The notes: generated from the sequence alone by a model not told the origin. A stretch of 64,000 bases of DNA from Vreelandella lutescens (GCF_014640815.1 NZ_BMHM01000001.1:869038-933037), one strand, 5' to 3'. Positions 46,005 to 55,319 are shown, counted from the stretch's first letter. A program made the numbers and translations.

Positions 46005-47174
46005 ATGAGTGATTCATTTGACCAGATCAGTCAGCAGCTCAAGCGTAGACACCGTAAATCTGCGCGGTTGAAATATTTTTCAATGGGTGCGTTGGGATTG
46101 GCAGCGATGTTTTTGCTGATCTTCTTCGCCGACATGCTTAATAAAGGGCTGCCTGCATTCAAACAGGCAATGGTAAATGTTGAAGTTAATTATAGTGAAG
46201 AGGCTTCGCGCTCAGGACGAGCAGCCATTGATAGAGATTTATCCAGCATCGTAAGCCGAAGCGTCGTACGTGTTATTCCTCTGGAAATGCGCAATGACCC
46301 GTCGTTGTTGGGTACTACGCAAACACGTTGGGTATTGGCAAGTGCTGAAGTCGACCAATATCTGAAGGGTAACCGTGCTCGTCGGTTAGATGCTGATGAT
46401 ATGGCAAGAATCGATAGCCTAGTCGCCAGTGGCCAAATTGAGATGCGCTTTAACTCCGGCTTCTTCTCTCGGGGTGACTCTAAGATGGCCGAACTTGCCG
46501 GTATCATGTCGGCGGTGGTGGGTACGGTGATGACAATGATTGTCACACTAGCGATTGCCTTTCCAATTGGTGTAATGACCGCTATTTATCTGGAAGAGTT
46601 TGCACCTGATAATCGCTTAACTCAGCTCATCGAAATTAATATCAATAACTTGGCGGCCATTCCGTCCATCTTGTTTGGCTTGCTGGGCTTAGCGATTTTC
46701 ATTAATTTCTTTGGCGTGCCGCGATCCTCCCCTTTGGTAGGGGGTATGACGCTTGCCCTGATGACGCTTCCAGTGATTATCATATCCACGCGTACTGCAT
46801 TGCGAAGTGTTCCTGAATCAATACGTCACGCGGCGTTTGGCGTGGGCTGTTCACGCTGGCAGGTAGTGAAAGATCATGTATTACCGCTGGCGATGCCCGG
46901 CATCATGACAGGTTCCATTATTGGCTTGGCCCAGGCAATGGGGGAAACCGCTCCGCTCATTATTGTAGGTATGGTGGCGTTTATTCCTGATGTAACGGCT
47001 TCCTTCACCGAAGCGGCCACGGTGATGCCGGCTCAGGTATTCACTTGGTCAGGTGAACCAGATCGTGCCTTTGTCGAAAAAACAGCAGGTGGCATTCTGG
47101 TTTTATTAGCTGTCCTGATCTCGCTAAATGCATCCGCAGTGTTACTGCGTAAGAAATTTGAACGTCGCTGGTAA
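46005..47174 (+). CDS. pstA: Phosphate ABC transporter permease PstA
   Basis: The 389-residue protein is longer than E. coli PstA (296) because of an N-terminal extension with one membrane helix and a soluble region (about residues 50-160), the DUF3333-type extension. The core has five to six helices and the coupling loop AAFGVGCSRWQVVKDHVLPLA. It pairs with PstC. It starts 18 bp after pstC and is followed 24 bp later by pstB. Confidence 0.92.
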   Translation: MSDSFDQISQQLKRRHRKSARLKYFSMGALGLAAMFLLIFFADMLNKGLPAFKQAMVNVEVNYSEEASRSGRAAIDRDLSSIVSRSVVRVIPLEMRNDPSLLGTTQTRWVLASAEVDQYLKGNRARRLDADDMARIDSLVASGQIEMRFNSGFFSRGDSKMAELAGIMSAVVGTVMTMIVTLAIAFPIGVMTAIYLEEFAPDNRLTQLIEININNLAAIPSILFGLLGLAIFINFFGVPRSSPLVGGMTLALMTLPVIIISTRTALRSVPESIRHAAFGVGCSRWQVVKDHVLPLAMPGIMTGSIIGLAQAMGETAPLIIVGMVAFIPDVTASFTEAATVMPAQVFTWSGEPDRAFVEKTAGGILVLLAVLISLNASAVLLRKKFERRW

Positions 47175-47198
47175 GCCCGTTACCTAAAGGAATTTATT

Positions 47199-48038
47199 AT
47201 GAGTGCTAAAATGCCCGAAATGACTTATCAGTCGAATCCGGAAATTGGCCAGCCCTATACCCGTAATGAGATGGCATGCCACGACCTGAGTATTCGTGTT
47301 CGTGACCTCAACCTGTGGTACGGCAAGAGCCAAGCGTTAAAAGGGTTGAATATCGACCTGTTCCAGAAAAATGTGACCGCGCTGATTGGCCCCTCGGGGT
47401 GCGGTAAATCTACATTTTTGCGCTGTTTGAATCGCATGAATGACCTGATCCCAAGCGTGCGTATTGAGGGGTTGGTAGAGATGGATGGCCGTGATGTTAA
47501 CGCTTCAAAGATGGATGAAGTGGCGTTGCGTCGTCGGGTTGGAATGGTGTTCCAGAAGCCTAACCCGTTCCCTAAATCTATCTATGAAAACATTGCTTAT
47601 GCACCGCGTATGCACGATTTGGTCAGCCGTAAAGCAGATCAAGACGAGCTGGTCGAGAAAGCACTGCGCGATGCGGGCTTGTGGAACGAGGTAAAAGATA
47701 AGCTTCAGGAACCAGGTACTTCCCTCTCTGGCGGTCAGCAGCAGCGTTTGTGTATTGCACGAGCGATTGCGGTTCAGCCTGACGTCATTTTGATGGATGA
47801 ACCGACGTCAGCTCTGGATCCAATCTCCACGGCGACCATTGAAGACTTGATGGATAAGCTGAAAGAGAAGTTCACCATTGTGACTGTGACGCACAACATG
47901 CAGCAGGCGGCGCGCGTAGCGGACTACACGGCCTTCTTTCACCTGGGGGAAATCATTGAGTACAACGACACGAAAGTGATGTTCTCGACCCCGGCACAGA
48001 AGAAAACCGAAGACTATATCTCTGGCCGTTACGGCTAA
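47199..48038 (+). CDS. pstB: Phosphate ABC transporter ATP-binding protein PstB
   Basis: The 279-residue ATPase has Walker [10 protein letters not shown] (about residue 66), Q-loop [10 protein letters not shown], signature LSGGQQQRL, Walker [13 protein letters not shown] and H-loop VTHNMQQA. The [15 protein letters not shown] segment is specific to PstB among ABC ATPases. AAAGGA precedes the ATG. phoU, which commonly follows pstB, is absent; a strong terminator follows directly. Confidence 0.95.
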   Translation: MSAKMPEMTYQSNPEIGQPYTRNEMACHDLSIRVRDLNLWYGKSQALKGLNIDLFQKNVTALIGPSGCGKSTFLRCLNRMNDLIPSVRIEGLVEMDGRDVNASKMDEVALRRRVGMVFQKPNPFPKSIYENIAYAPRMHDLVSRKADQDELVEKALRDAGLWNEVKDKLQEPGTSLSGGQQQRLCIARAIAVQPDVILMDEPTSALDPISTATIEDLMDKLKEKFTIVTVTHNMQQAARVADYTAFFHLGEIIEYNDTKVMFSTPAQKKTEDYISGRYG

Positions 48039-48045
48039 ATAGATG

Positions 48046-48094
48046 GCTGCTTTTAGGCTCGCTACCGTAGGGAGCCTTCAAGCAGCGTTTTTTT
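48046..48094 (+). terminator. Rho-independent terminator of pstCAB
   Basis: Interrupted long stem: GCTGCTT with AAGCAGC outside and AGGCTC with GGAGCCT inside, then seven T (48088-48094). It isolates pst from the ars genes. Confidence 0.88.
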
Positions 48095-48102
48095 ATCTGC
48101 CA

Positions 48103-48122
48103 ATATATGATTTTTCGTATAT
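48103..48122 (+). promoter_or_regulatory. Putative ArsR operator upstream of GAPDH-arsJ
   Basis: ATATATG-ATTTTT-CGTATAT, an imperfect inverted repeat (ATATAYG half-sites). A copy identical at 19 of 20 positions lies at 54776-54795 upstream of arsH. AT-rich inverted repeats of this type are typical ArsR sites; no arsR gene is in the window. Confidence 0.65.
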
Positions 48123-48165
48123 AAGCGGTAGGCTTTGGCCTTATTGCATATTTGGAGGTACTCCT

Positions 48166-49197
48166 ATGTCACTTCGCGTCGGTATTAATGGATTTGGTCG
48201 TATTGGTCGTTTGGCACTGCGCAGCCTTTGGCCGCAGGTGGCGGCAGGCGAGGTGACGCTGGTGCGTATCAACGATCCCGGTGGTGATGCCGCCACCTTT
48301 GCGCACTTGCTGGAGTTTGATTCTGTCCACGGCCAATGGACGCCAGGGCAGGGCATCTCTTCACGTCAAGATGCCATTGTCATGGATGGTCATGAGGTGG
48401 CGTTTAGTGCTCATAAGACGATTGCGGAAAGCGATTGGTCTGGCTGTGATGTGGTCATCGAGTGCTCTGGCAAAATGAAGAGCACTGACAAGCTGCAGGC
48501 ATACCTAGATCAAGGCGTCGGGCGCGTGGTAGTGAGTGCGCCGGTGAAAGAAGAAGGCGTGCTGAACGTCGTGGTGGGGGTGAATGATCACCTGTATGAG
48601 CCTGCCAAACATCGTATTGTCACGGCGGCGAGCTGCACCACCAACTGTTTAGCGCCGGTGGTCAAAGTGATTCTTGAGCACTTTGGGATACGTCACGGCT
48701 CAATGACGACGGTGCATGATATTACCAATACCCAAACTATTTTGGATGCACCGCATAAGGATCTGCGCCGGGCGCGTGCCTGCGGTATGAGCCTGATCCC
48801 GACTACCACGGGCTCGGCTAAAGCGATCACCGCAATTTTTCCTGAGTTGGAAGGTAAGCTAAACGGCCACGCGATTCGTGTGCCGCTAGCCAACGCATCG
48901 CTTACCGATATGGTGTTCGAACTGGAGCGAGAAGTCACCGTTGAGGAAGTGAATCAAGCGCTAAAAGCCGCTGCCGATGGCCCGCTGAAAGGCATTCTGG
49001 GCTATGAAGAGCGCCCGTTGGTGTCCATCGACTATCGCACCGACCCACGCAGCTCGATTATTGATGCTCTTTCTACCATGGTGGTGAACGGAACGCAGTT
49101 GAAGCTCTACGCCTGGTACGACAACGAGTGGGGGTATGCAAATCGTACCGCTGAGTTGGCCCGCATGGTCGGTGGGGAGCCCGTTGGTCGTGGCTGA
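48166..49197 (+). CDS. Arsenic-linked glyceraldehyde-3-phosphate dehydrogenase
   Basis: From ATG 48166 (GGAGG upstream) the product is 343 residues. It has the Rossmann start [15 protein letters not shown], catalytic Cys157 in [11 protein letters not shown], and [10 protein letters not shown] near the C-terminus. Overlap with arsJ (8 bp) shows the role: such GAPDHs use arsenate in place of phosphate to form unstable 1-arseno-3-phosphoglycerate, which ArsJ exports. A purely glycolytic role is less likely given the neighbours. The ArsR-like operator is 43 bp upstream. Confidence 0.9.
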   Translation: MSLRVGINGFGRIGRLALRSLWPQVAAGEVTLVRINDPGGDAATFAHLLEFDSVHGQWTPGQGISSRQDAIVMDGHEVAFSAHKTIAESDWSGCDVVIECSGKMKSTDKLQAYLDQGVGRVVVSAPVKEEGVLNVVVGVNDHLYEPAKHRIVTAASCTTNCLAPVVKVILEHFGIRHGSMTTVHDITNTQTILDAPHKDLRRARACGMSLIPTTTGSAKAITAIFPELEGKLNGHAIRVPLANASLTDMVFELEREVTVEEVNQALKAAADGPLKGILGYEERPLVSIDYRTDPRSSIIDALSTMVVNGTQLKLYAWYDNEWGYANRTAELARMVGGEPVGRG

Positions 49198-50413
49198 GTC
49201 GCTGCTGGGTAAGTTAAGGGTGCTACCGTTCGAGGTGCGCCAGTATATGCTGATTACCGGCAATTACTGGGCGTTTACCGTTACGGACGGCGCGCTGCGC
49301 ATGCTAGTGGTGATGTACTTCCACCAGTTGGGGTATTCACCGCTTGAAATCGCCATGCTGTTTCTTTTTTATGAAGCCTTTGGCGTCGTGACCAACTTAG
49401 TAGGCGGCTGGTTAGGTGCGCGGCTAGGCTTGAACCGCACCATGAACGTGGGGCTAGGGCTGCAAATTGTGGCGCTTGCTATGCTCATGGTGCCCGCCGG
49501 GATGCTGACCGTCGTTTGGGTCATGGCTGCCCAGGCGCTCTCGGGCATTGCCAAAGACCTGAATAAGATGAGCGCCAAAAGCGCTGTTAAAGTGCTGGTG
49601 CCTGCTGATAGTGCCAATGCCAATAGCGCTTTGTACCGCTGGATAGCGATGTTAACCGGCTCTAAAAATGCGCTGAAAGGTCTGGGCTTTTTTGTTGGCG
49701 GTGTGCTGCTGACGTTGATTGGGTTTCGTGGGGCCGTAGTTGCGATGGCCGTGATGCTGAGTGCCGTGCTGCTGCTATCGCTCTGGCGCTTAAAAGCCGA
49801 TTTGGGCAAGCAAAAAGTCAAACCCAAGTTCTCCGAGATCTTCTCCAAGTCCCGCGCAATCAACGTACTTTCTGCCGCGCGCTTTTGCTTGTTTGCCTCT
49901 CGCGACGTGTGGTTTGTCGTGGCGCTGCCGGTCTTTCTATATGATCAGCATGGTTGGAGCCACTGGACCGTGGGTGGGTTGTTGGCTGCCTGGATTATTG
50001 GTTATGGCGGTGTGCAAACCCAAGCACCAAAACTCACCGCGTTACTGAAGGGCGACGCGCGGACGATGACCGCAGGGTGGGCAGCTGCCCTGGCGGTGCT
50101 AGCCACTTTGTTAGCGCTACTCCCCCTAGCTCAGGTGGGGTGGTTAGTGGTTGGGCTGCTGGCGTTTGGCGTGCTGTTTGCGGTGAACTCCAGTTGGCAC
50201 AGTTATTTAATCGTTCACTATGCCCGTGCCGATGGCGTATCGATGGATGTTGGCTTCTACTATATGGCTAATGCCATGGGGCGTTTGGTGGGCACGCTAC
50301 TGTCTGGTTGGCTCTATATGGCGTATGGTTTGAGTGCTTGCCTGTGGGTGGCGGCAGGATTGGTGGCTGCCAGCGCTATAATGGCGCTGGCCCTGCCTAA
50401 GCAGGCGGCATGA
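49190..50413 (+). CDS. arsJ: ArsJ organoarsenical efflux MFS permease
   Basis: The 407-residue, 12-helix MFS protein has ArsJ hallmarks: [20 protein letters not shown] near the N-terminus, [16 protein letters not shown] and TGSKNALKG in the central part. The start is taken as GTG 49190, which overlaps the GAPDH stop and has GGGGAG upstream; an in-frame ATG at 49136 inside GAPDH is less likely. It exports 1-arseno-3-phosphoglycerate, which decays outside to arsenate. Its stop overlaps the next MFS gene (ATGA). Confidence 0.92.
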   Translation: MAESLLGKLRVLPFEVRQYMLITGNYWAFTVTDGALRMLVVMYFHQLGYSPLEIAMLFLFYEAFGVVTNLVGGWLGARLGLNRTMNVGLGLQIVALAMLMVPAGMLTVVWVMAAQALSGIAKDLNKMSAKSAVKVLVPADSANANSALYRWIAMLTGSKNALKGLGFFVGGVLLTLIGFRGAVVAMAVMLSAVLLLSLWRLKADLGKQKVKPKFSEIFSKSRAINVLSAARFCLFASRDVWFVVALPVFLYDQHGWSHWTVGGLLAAWIIGYGGVQTQAPKLTALLKGDARTMTAGWAAALAVLATLLALLPLAQVGWLVVGLLAFGVLFAVNSSWHSYLIVHYARADGVSMDVGFYYMANAMGRLVGTLLSGWLYMAYGLSACLWVAAGLVAASAIMALALPKQAA

Positions 50414-51564
50414 TTCGTTCGCCCAGCGCTGGTTTAACGCTCACCTTAGGGAGCGCACAAACGCTTGCCTGGGCATCTAGCTACTATCTGCCTGCCATTC
50501 TTGCAGCGCCCATTGCCAATGAGATGGGGCTGTCTAGCCGCTGGGTCTTTGGAGCGTTTTCAGCGGCATTGTTGCTGGTCGCGATGCTAGGGCCTAGTGT
50601 AGGGCGGTTGATTGATCGCCAAGGCGGCCGCGGTGTACTAATGGCGTCTAACGGCTTGATGGCGCTGGGACTCATCGCGTTAGCGCTATCCCAAGGGGCC
50701 GCTTCGCTGGTGTTTGCCTGGCTTGTGATCGGCGTGGGTATGGCGTTTGGATTGTACGATGCGGCCTTTGCCACGCTGAGCCGCCTGTTAGGCAATCAAG
50801 CCAGGGCCTCAATTACGGGGGTGACGCTTGTGGCGGGGTTCGCCAGCACCATTGGTTGGCCCATCACTGCCTTCATTGAGAGCGAGTGGAGCTGGCGTGC
50901 TGCCTGTGTTAGTTGGGCGTTGGCGCATGTGCTGGTAGGCATACCCTTGAACGCTCGCTTGCCAAAGGCTGAGCGCAACGCAGACGTCAGCGTGTCGAGC
51001 CACACTTCTCCCTCTCCTGAGCGCCCTCGTTTCACCATGTTGCTTCTGGCCTACGTATTTGCGGCCGGATGGTTTGTATCTACCGCCATGGCAGCGCATT
51101 TACCCTGGCTGTTACAAGAGAGCGGAGTGTCGCTGTCAGTAGCGATTGCTGCGGCTGCCTTAGTGGGTCCAGCCCAAGTCGCTGCGCGAATGGGCGAGTT
51201 TGTGCTGTTGCGCCGTTTTCATCCCCTGGTGGCGGGAAGGGTGGCCACCACGCTCCATCCCATAGGGGCCACGCTTTTAACGCTCTTTGGGATGCCTGCT
51301 GCCGGGTTTGCGCTACTGCATGGCGCTGGTAACGGCATGATGACGATTGCCTCGGGCACGCTGCCACTTGCGCTGTTTGGTTCCAACGGGTTTGGGCGCA
51401 GGCAAGGGCTTATTATGGTGCCTGCACGGACCTTGCAGGCACTGGCACCCCTTCTATTTGGGCTGATGATTGATCAGTGGGGCGCGGGAGCGCTGTGGTT
51501 AACGTCGTTGCTCATGTTGGTAGCAACGCTAGTGCTGCTGAGTATCCGCGTGCCCCGAGGCTAA
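50410..51564 (+). CDS. MFS transporter in ars operon
   Basis: The 384-residue 12-helix transporter starts with ATG overlapping the arsJ stop by 4 bp. It has the MFS loop motif GPSVGRLIDRQGGR after helix 2 and a polar central loop with HTSPSPERPR. It resembles the monocarboxylate/oxalate-like MFS group and could be an ArsK-type arsenite or trivalent organoarsenical exporter, but I cannot see a diagnostic motif. Translational coupling to arsJ supports an arsenic-related role. Its last 36 bp overlap the convergent CC-protein gene. Confidence 0.75.
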   Translation: MIRSPSAGLTLTLGSAQTLAWASSYYLPAILAAPIANEMGLSSRWVFGAFSAALLLVAMLGPSVGRLIDRQGGRGVLMASNGLMALGLIALALSQGAASLVFAWLVIGVGMAFGLYDAAFATLSRLLGNQARASITGVTLVAGFASTIGWPITAFIESEWSWRAACVSWALAHVLVGIPLNARLPKAERNADVSVSSHTSPSPERPRFTMLLLAYVFAAGWFVSTAMAAHLPWLLQESGVSLSVAIAAAALVGPAQVAARMGEFVLLRRFHPLVAGRVATTLHPIGATLLTLFGMPAAGFALLHGAGNGMMTIASGTLPLALFGSNGFGRRQGLIMVPARTLQALAPLLFGLMIDQWGAGALWLTSLLMLVATLVLLSIRVPRG

Positions 51565-51846
51565 CGCAGCACCATCGACAAACAGGCGCTTTAACTTCCA
51601 CCAGCCTTCTACTCGAAGTCGTAAGCCCTGCTGGGCAAGCTCGGGGGCTATCCACAGCGTCACTTCTTCCGACTGGTGGCATGCAAACGTTGAGATCTCT
51701 TTGGGAGTAGACGTCTCAGCGATGGCGATGCGCGCCGTGCCTCCGCAGCAGCCATGACGGGGTGAAAGCCTTACGGTGACCACGCCCCCTTGTTGCTTGA
51801 TAAAAGCAGCAGCTGTTTCTTCTATTTCAATGACCGGGTCCATCAT
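51529..51846 (-). CDS. Small HesB/IscA-like protein with CCGG motif
   Basis: The 105-residue protein begins with a helix (DPVIEIEETAAAFIKQQ) and strand VVTVRLSPR, then HGCCGGTARIAIAET, and ends LRLRVEGWWKLKRLFVDG. The layout is like a short A-type Fe-S carrier, but the usual three spaced cysteines are replaced by an adjacent CC pair plus one later Cys. It resembles what I recall as the CC/Se-motif (seleno)protein family. It is the last gene of the arsH-acr3-arsC operon, 14 bp after arsC, so an arsenic- or thiol-related role is inferred. Confidence 0.65.
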   Translation of the reverse strand: MMDPVIEIEETAAAFIKQQGGVVTVRLSPRHGCCGGTARIAIAETSTPKEISTFACHQSEEVTLWIAPELAQQGLRLRVEGWWKLKRLFVDGAALASGHADTQQH

Positions 51847-51860
51847 TTCTTGAGCGCCTC

Positions 51861-52268
51861 TTATTTGGGCGGGTAGTCAACACGCTCGCCATCCTCTTTC
51901 ACAAAGTGTGCCACTGGCCGCTCCAGCAGCGCCAACACCTGTTCGGAAGGTCGACAGAGTTTTGAGCCTTTAGGCGTAATGACGATAGGGCGGTTGATCA
52001 GAATGGGATGGACCATCATGGCGTCGATAAGCTGATCATCGCTTAACGTAGGATCATCCAATGTGAGCTCATCGTAAGGCGTGCCTTTGTGGCGCAGCAG
52101 CGCTCGCGGCGGCAGCTTCATCATCGCCAGCAGCTCTATCAAGCGCTCTCGGCTGGGCGGCGTTTCCAGGTAGTGGATCACGTCAGGATCTTCCCCTGAT
52201 GATTTGATCATGGTCAGCGTGTTGCGCGATGTGCCACAGTTTGGGTTGTGGTAGATAGTGATTGACAT
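51861..52268 (-). CDS. arsC: Glutaredoxin-coupled arsenate reductase ArsC
   Basis: The 135-residue protein has active-site Cys11 in YHNPNCGTSRNTL, the LETPPSRERL segment and basic substrate residues in PILINRPIV. It reduces arsenate to arsenite using glutathione and glutaredoxin. Start overlaps the flavoprotein stop by 1 bp. The window carries a second arsenate reductase of the LMW-PTP type at 54883. Confidence 0.95.
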   Translation of the reverse strand: MSITIYHNPNCGTSRNTLTMIKSSGEDPDVIHYLETPPSRERLIELLAMMKLPPRALLRHKGTPYDELTLDDPTLSDDQLIDAMMVHPILINRPIVITPKGSKLCRPSEQVLALLERPVAHFVKEDGERVDYPPK

Positions 52269-52921
52269 TACGGGGCGTCACGTTGAGAGGGGGTTTGGTT
52301 AATGGCTGGCGATAGGGTAGTGGGATCTTGCTCGGCCTTGTGCGCTTTCGCGGCGTTTGCCCACCATGTCAACTGTGCTAGCGTCCGGCCAAAATAGCTT
52401 TCCCAGCGCTCTTGCTCTGCACGAAATTGCCCATCGCTATCGAGGGCTTCATGAGCCTTTGGGATATGTATCATCGCTGAAACAGGCAAGCAGCCCAACT
52501 CAGATAGAAACGAGCGCATATTCACGGCAGCGCGGGTGCCACCCCACTGGCCCATGGAGTAGGTGACGATGGCGCTGGGTTTAAACGCAAATAGCGACGC
52601 GCCAAAGTGATTCAGTAAATGACTCAGTGCTGGGCTCATGGCGTGATTGTATTCCGGGCTCACCATCACGTAGCCATCTGCTTGGCCAATTTTCTTTGCC
52701 AGGGCATCTAAATCATCCGGTACGGTGGAGGCAGAGTAGGCAAAATGCGGTTTAAACGGGCCGCTGAGATTGAGAGAGAGCGGGTCAATAATCTCCGCCG
52801 TCGTATCGCGCTGTGCGCTGAGTAACTGCCAGCACGCTTTGGTTACCCGCTCGCCCAGGCGTGCGGGCGCGGGAGGCGTTGACGTTCTGGTGGAGCCGAG
52901 AAAAATCAAATAGTGCGCCAT
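52268..52921 (-). CDS. NADPH-dependent FMN reductase family protein in ars operon
   Basis: The 217-residue flavodoxin-fold protein has IFLGSTRTSTPPAPARLGERV near the N-terminus (FMN phosphate loop) and MVSPEYNHAMSPALSHLLN (about residues 86-105), the NADPH-dependent FMN reductase signature. It is a distant relative of ArsH but lacks the ArsH N-terminal extension. It is 12 bp after acr3 and overlaps arsC. It might oxidise trivalent organoarsenicals or supply reduced flavin; neither can be shown from sequence. Confidence 0.8.
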   Translation of the reverse strand: MAHYLIFLGSTRTSTPPAPARLGERVTKACWQLLSAQRDTTAEIIDPLSLNLSGPFKPHFAYSASTVPDDLDALAKKIGQADGYVMVSPEYNHAMSPALSHLLNHFGASLFAFKPSAIVTYSMGQWGGTRAAVNMRSFLSELGCLPVSAMIHIPKAHEALDSDGQFRAEQERWESYFGRTLAQLTWWANAAKAHKAEQDPTTLSPAINQTPSQRDAP

Positions 52922-52933
52922 CGAGCAGACTCC

Positions 52934-54001
52934 TTAGGCATGAGTAGGGAAATGCTGGCGCGTGTTATTGGCAATGCGCACTAGGGCCAGCATCAGCGGT
53001 ACCTCTACCAATACACCCACCACCGTTGCTAGAGCAGCACCCGACTGCAGGCCGAACAGCGCAATGGCGGCCGCCACGGCAAGCTCAAAAAAGTTGCTGG
53101 CACCAATCATCGCCCCAGGTGCAGCAATATTGTGCGGTACGCGCCACGCTTTCGCCCAACCATAGGCGATAAAGAAGATCAAAAACGTCTGTAGAATCAG
53201 CGGAATGGCGATAAGCACAATATGCAGTGGATTGTTTAGAATGACATCGCCCTGAAACGCGAAAAGCAGTACCAGAGTAATGATCAGCCCTATGGGAGTG
53301 ATCGGGCCTATGCGCTTCATAAAGACATTGTCATACCACTGGGCACCGCGCTTGGCGATAAGGATTTTGCGCGTGAAGTAACCCGCCGCCAGGGGAATGA
53401 CGATGTAGAGCACTACTGAGAGTAGCACCGTATCCCAGGGTACCTGAATATTTGAAATACCCAGCAGCAAGACCACGATCGGCGCAAAAGCGAACAGCAT
53501 GATCAGGTCGTTGAGCGCCACTTGTACCAGCGTGTAGGCTGCGTCGCCACGGGTCAGGTAGCTCCAGACGAAGACCATCGCCGTGCAGGGCGCAGCGCCC
53601 AGTAGAATGGCTCCTGCAAGGTACTGGCTGGCCAGCGCATCAGGGATCCAAGGTTTAAAAATCACCATAAAAAATAGCCATGCCAGGCCAAACATGGTGA
53701 AGGGTTTGATGAGCCAGTTCACCGTGGTGGTGATGGCCAGCCCTTTTGGTTGGCGACGGACGCCTGCAATGGCACTAAAGTCAATTTGCGCCATCATGGG
53801 GAAAATCATCGCCCAGATGAGTACAGCAATAGGGATTGATACCTGCGCGTATTCAAAGCGTGATAGGGCTTCGGGGACAGCAGGTGCCCACTGCCCGAGT
53901 GAAATACCTGCCACAATCGCAGCGGCGACCCAAAGCGAGAGATAGCGCTCAAAAAGCCCCATGTCGGCACTGCTGGGGGCTGCCTTTTCCTGATGTGACA
54001 T
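52934..54001 (-). CDS. acr3: ACR3-family arsenite efflux permease
   Basis: The 355-residue, ten-helix transporter has FERYLSLWVAAAIVAGISLG at its N-terminus and GAAPCTAMVFVWSYL with the conserved Cys in helix 4 needed for arsenite transport, then GASNFFELAVAAAI with the conserved Glu in helix 9. These mark ACR3, not the unrelated ArsB fold. No ArsA ATPase is present, so it works as a secondary carrier. It follows arsH by 14 bp. Confidence 0.95.
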   Translation of the reverse strand: MSHQEKAAPSSADMGLFERYLSLWVAAAIVAGISLGQWAPAVPEALSRFEYAQVSIPIAVLIWAMIFPMMAQIDFSAIAGVRRQPKGLAITTTVNWLIKPFTMFGLAWLFFMVIFKPWIPDALASQYLAGAILLGAAPCTAMVFVWSYLTRGDAAYTLVQVALNDLIMLFAFAPIVVLLLGISNIQVPWDTVLLSVVLYIVIPLAAGYFTRKILIAKRGAQWYDNVFMKRIGPITPIGLIITLVLLFAFQGDVILNNPLHIVLIAIPLILQTFLIFFIAYGWAKAWRVPHNIAAPGAMIGASNFFELAVAAAIALFGLQSGAALATVVGVLVEVPLMLALVRIANNTRQHFPTHA

Positions 54002-54015
54002 GGCTCGCTCCTTGA

Positions 54016-54735
54016 TTAGATGGCGCGCTGGTTAACGCGCTTAGAAAGCTCTTCGGCGCTCTCTTTGCGCTCTGAGTATCGGTCGGTGAGCAGCTCGCTT
54101 CGCTCTCGCACCAGCAGAGTGAATTTCACCAGCTCTTCCATGACGTCCACGATGCGATCATAAAACGGCGATGGCTTCATGCGGTCGTTGTCATCGAACT
54201 CCATAAAGGCTTTGGGCACGGAAGATTGGTTAGGGATGGTTACCATGCGCATCCAACGCCCCAAAATGCGCAGCTGGTTCACTGTGTTAAATGATTGTGA
54301 GCCTCCGCAGACCTGCATCACAGCTAGGGTTTTGCCTTGAGTGGGGCGTATGCCGCCTAGCGCCAGGGGAATCCAGTCGATTTGTGCTTTCATAATGCCT
54401 GTCATCGCCCCGTGGCGCTCTGGCGAGCACCACACCATCCCGTCTGCCCACTGCGCTAGGGAGCGTAGCTCTTCCACCTTGGGGTGGCTGGCATCTTCAG
54501 CATCAGGGAGCGGCAGGCCGCGCGGGTTGAAAATGCGTGTTTCGGCGCCCATCGCATCCAGTAGGCGGGCCGCTTCTTCTACCGCTAAGCGGCTAAATGA
54601 TCGCTCGCGTAGCGATCCATACAGCAGCAGCACTTTGGGTGCCGGTTGCGAGGAGGAGGGCAGCCCCAATGATTCGAGGCTAGGAGCTTGGAAGAGCTCA
54701 GGGTCGAGATTGGGTAAATCCGCAAGCAGTGCCAT
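54016..54735 (-). CDS. arsH: ArsH organoarsenical oxidase
   Basis: From ATG 54735 (AAGGAG upstream) the product is 239 residues. It has [23 protein letters not shown] split by the FMN loop (about residues 38-60), [20 protein letters not shown] and the C-terminal ArsH region [14 protein letters not shown]. ArsH is an NADPH-FMN enzyme that oxidises trivalent methyl and aromatic arsenicals. It is the first gene of the minus-strand ars operon; the shared operator lies 41 bp upstream. Confidence 0.95.
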   Translation of the reverse strand: MALLADLPNLDPELFQAPSLESLGLPSSSQPAPKVLLLYGSLRERSFSRLAVEEAARLLDAMGAETRIFNPRGLPLPDAEDASHPKVEELRSLAQWADGMVWCSPERHGAMTGIMKAQIDWIPLALGGIRPTQGKTLAVMQVCGGSQSFNTVNQLRILGRWMRMVTIPNQSSVPKAFMEFDDNDRMKPSPFYDRIVDVMEELVKFTLLVRERSELLTDRYSERKESAEELSKRVNQRAI

Positions 54736-54775
54736 GGGGGCTCCTTGGTAAAAACAACCATAGATGGCTTTCATG

Positions 54776-54795
54776 ATATATGTTTTTTCGTATAT
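54776..54795 (-). promoter_or_regulatory. Putative ArsR operator upstream of arsH
   Basis: ATATATG-TTTTTT-CGTATAT, identical at 19 of 20 positions to the copy at 48103-48122. It lies in the divergent spacer between arsH and the PTP-type arsenate reductase and could serve both. Confidence 0.65.
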
Positions 54796-54882
54796 TTCTA
54801 GCCGACTGCCTGAGTTGCAATATCTCCGTCATCATCTGGGCGTATGGTGGCGATGTAAAATTAAATAAGAGGTTGTTGAATT

Positions 54883-55293
54883 ATGTCGAAGCGTCGCGTG
54901 CTCTTTCTCTGTAATGCCAATTCTGCGCGCTCCCTGATGGGAGAAGTGCTACTTCGCCATATGGCCGGTGATCGCTTCGAATCCTTCAGTGCAGGCTCGG
55001 CACCCGATGAGCCCCATGCGCTCACGCTTGAAGCCTTAAAAAAGCAGGGTCTTTCGACAGATGGGCTGCACAGCAAGTCACTGGATCAATTCGAGAACGA
55101 TGCCTTCGATGTCGTGATCGTGCTGTGTGACAAAGCCCAGCAGGCGTGCCGGGACTGGCAAGGAAAGGCTGACGAAATCTTATACTGGGACATCCGTGAC
55201 CCCCGCTTGATCAGTAAGTTAGATGCTTACGAGCAAGCGCTGTTCGAGATTCGCCGCCGCTTACAGCTTTGGTTGCCGCTGCAAAAAAGCTGA
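54883..55293 (+). CDS. LMW protein tyrosine phosphatase-type arsenate reductase
   Basis: The 136-residue protein has the P-loop C10-NANSA-R16 ([12 protein letters not shown]), the [10 protein letters not shown] segment and two further Cys ([15 protein letters not shown]) that could form the thiol relay used by thioredoxin-coupled ArsC enzymes. The late Asp lies in WDIRDPRL. It is closer to arsenate reductases than to tyrosine phosphatases by the SARS motif and by its place in an ars island. AAGAGG precedes the ATG. A chemoreceptor gene follows after 26 bp. Confidence 0.87.
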   Translation: MSKRRVLFLCNANSARSLMGEVLLRHMAGDRFESFSAGSAPDEPHALTLEALKKQGLSTDGLHSKSLDQFENDAFDVVIVLCDKAQQACRDWQGKADEILYWDIRDPRLISKLDAYEQALFEIRRRLQLWLPLQKS

Positions 55294-55319
55294 TCATTCC
55301 TATCTCGACGGAGTGCACC

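Noticed and set aside
48043..48165. Small arsR or leader peptide before the GAPDH gene
   Set aside because: The open frame upstream of ATG 48166 covers the pst terminator and operator and has no helix-turn-helix or Cys metal site.
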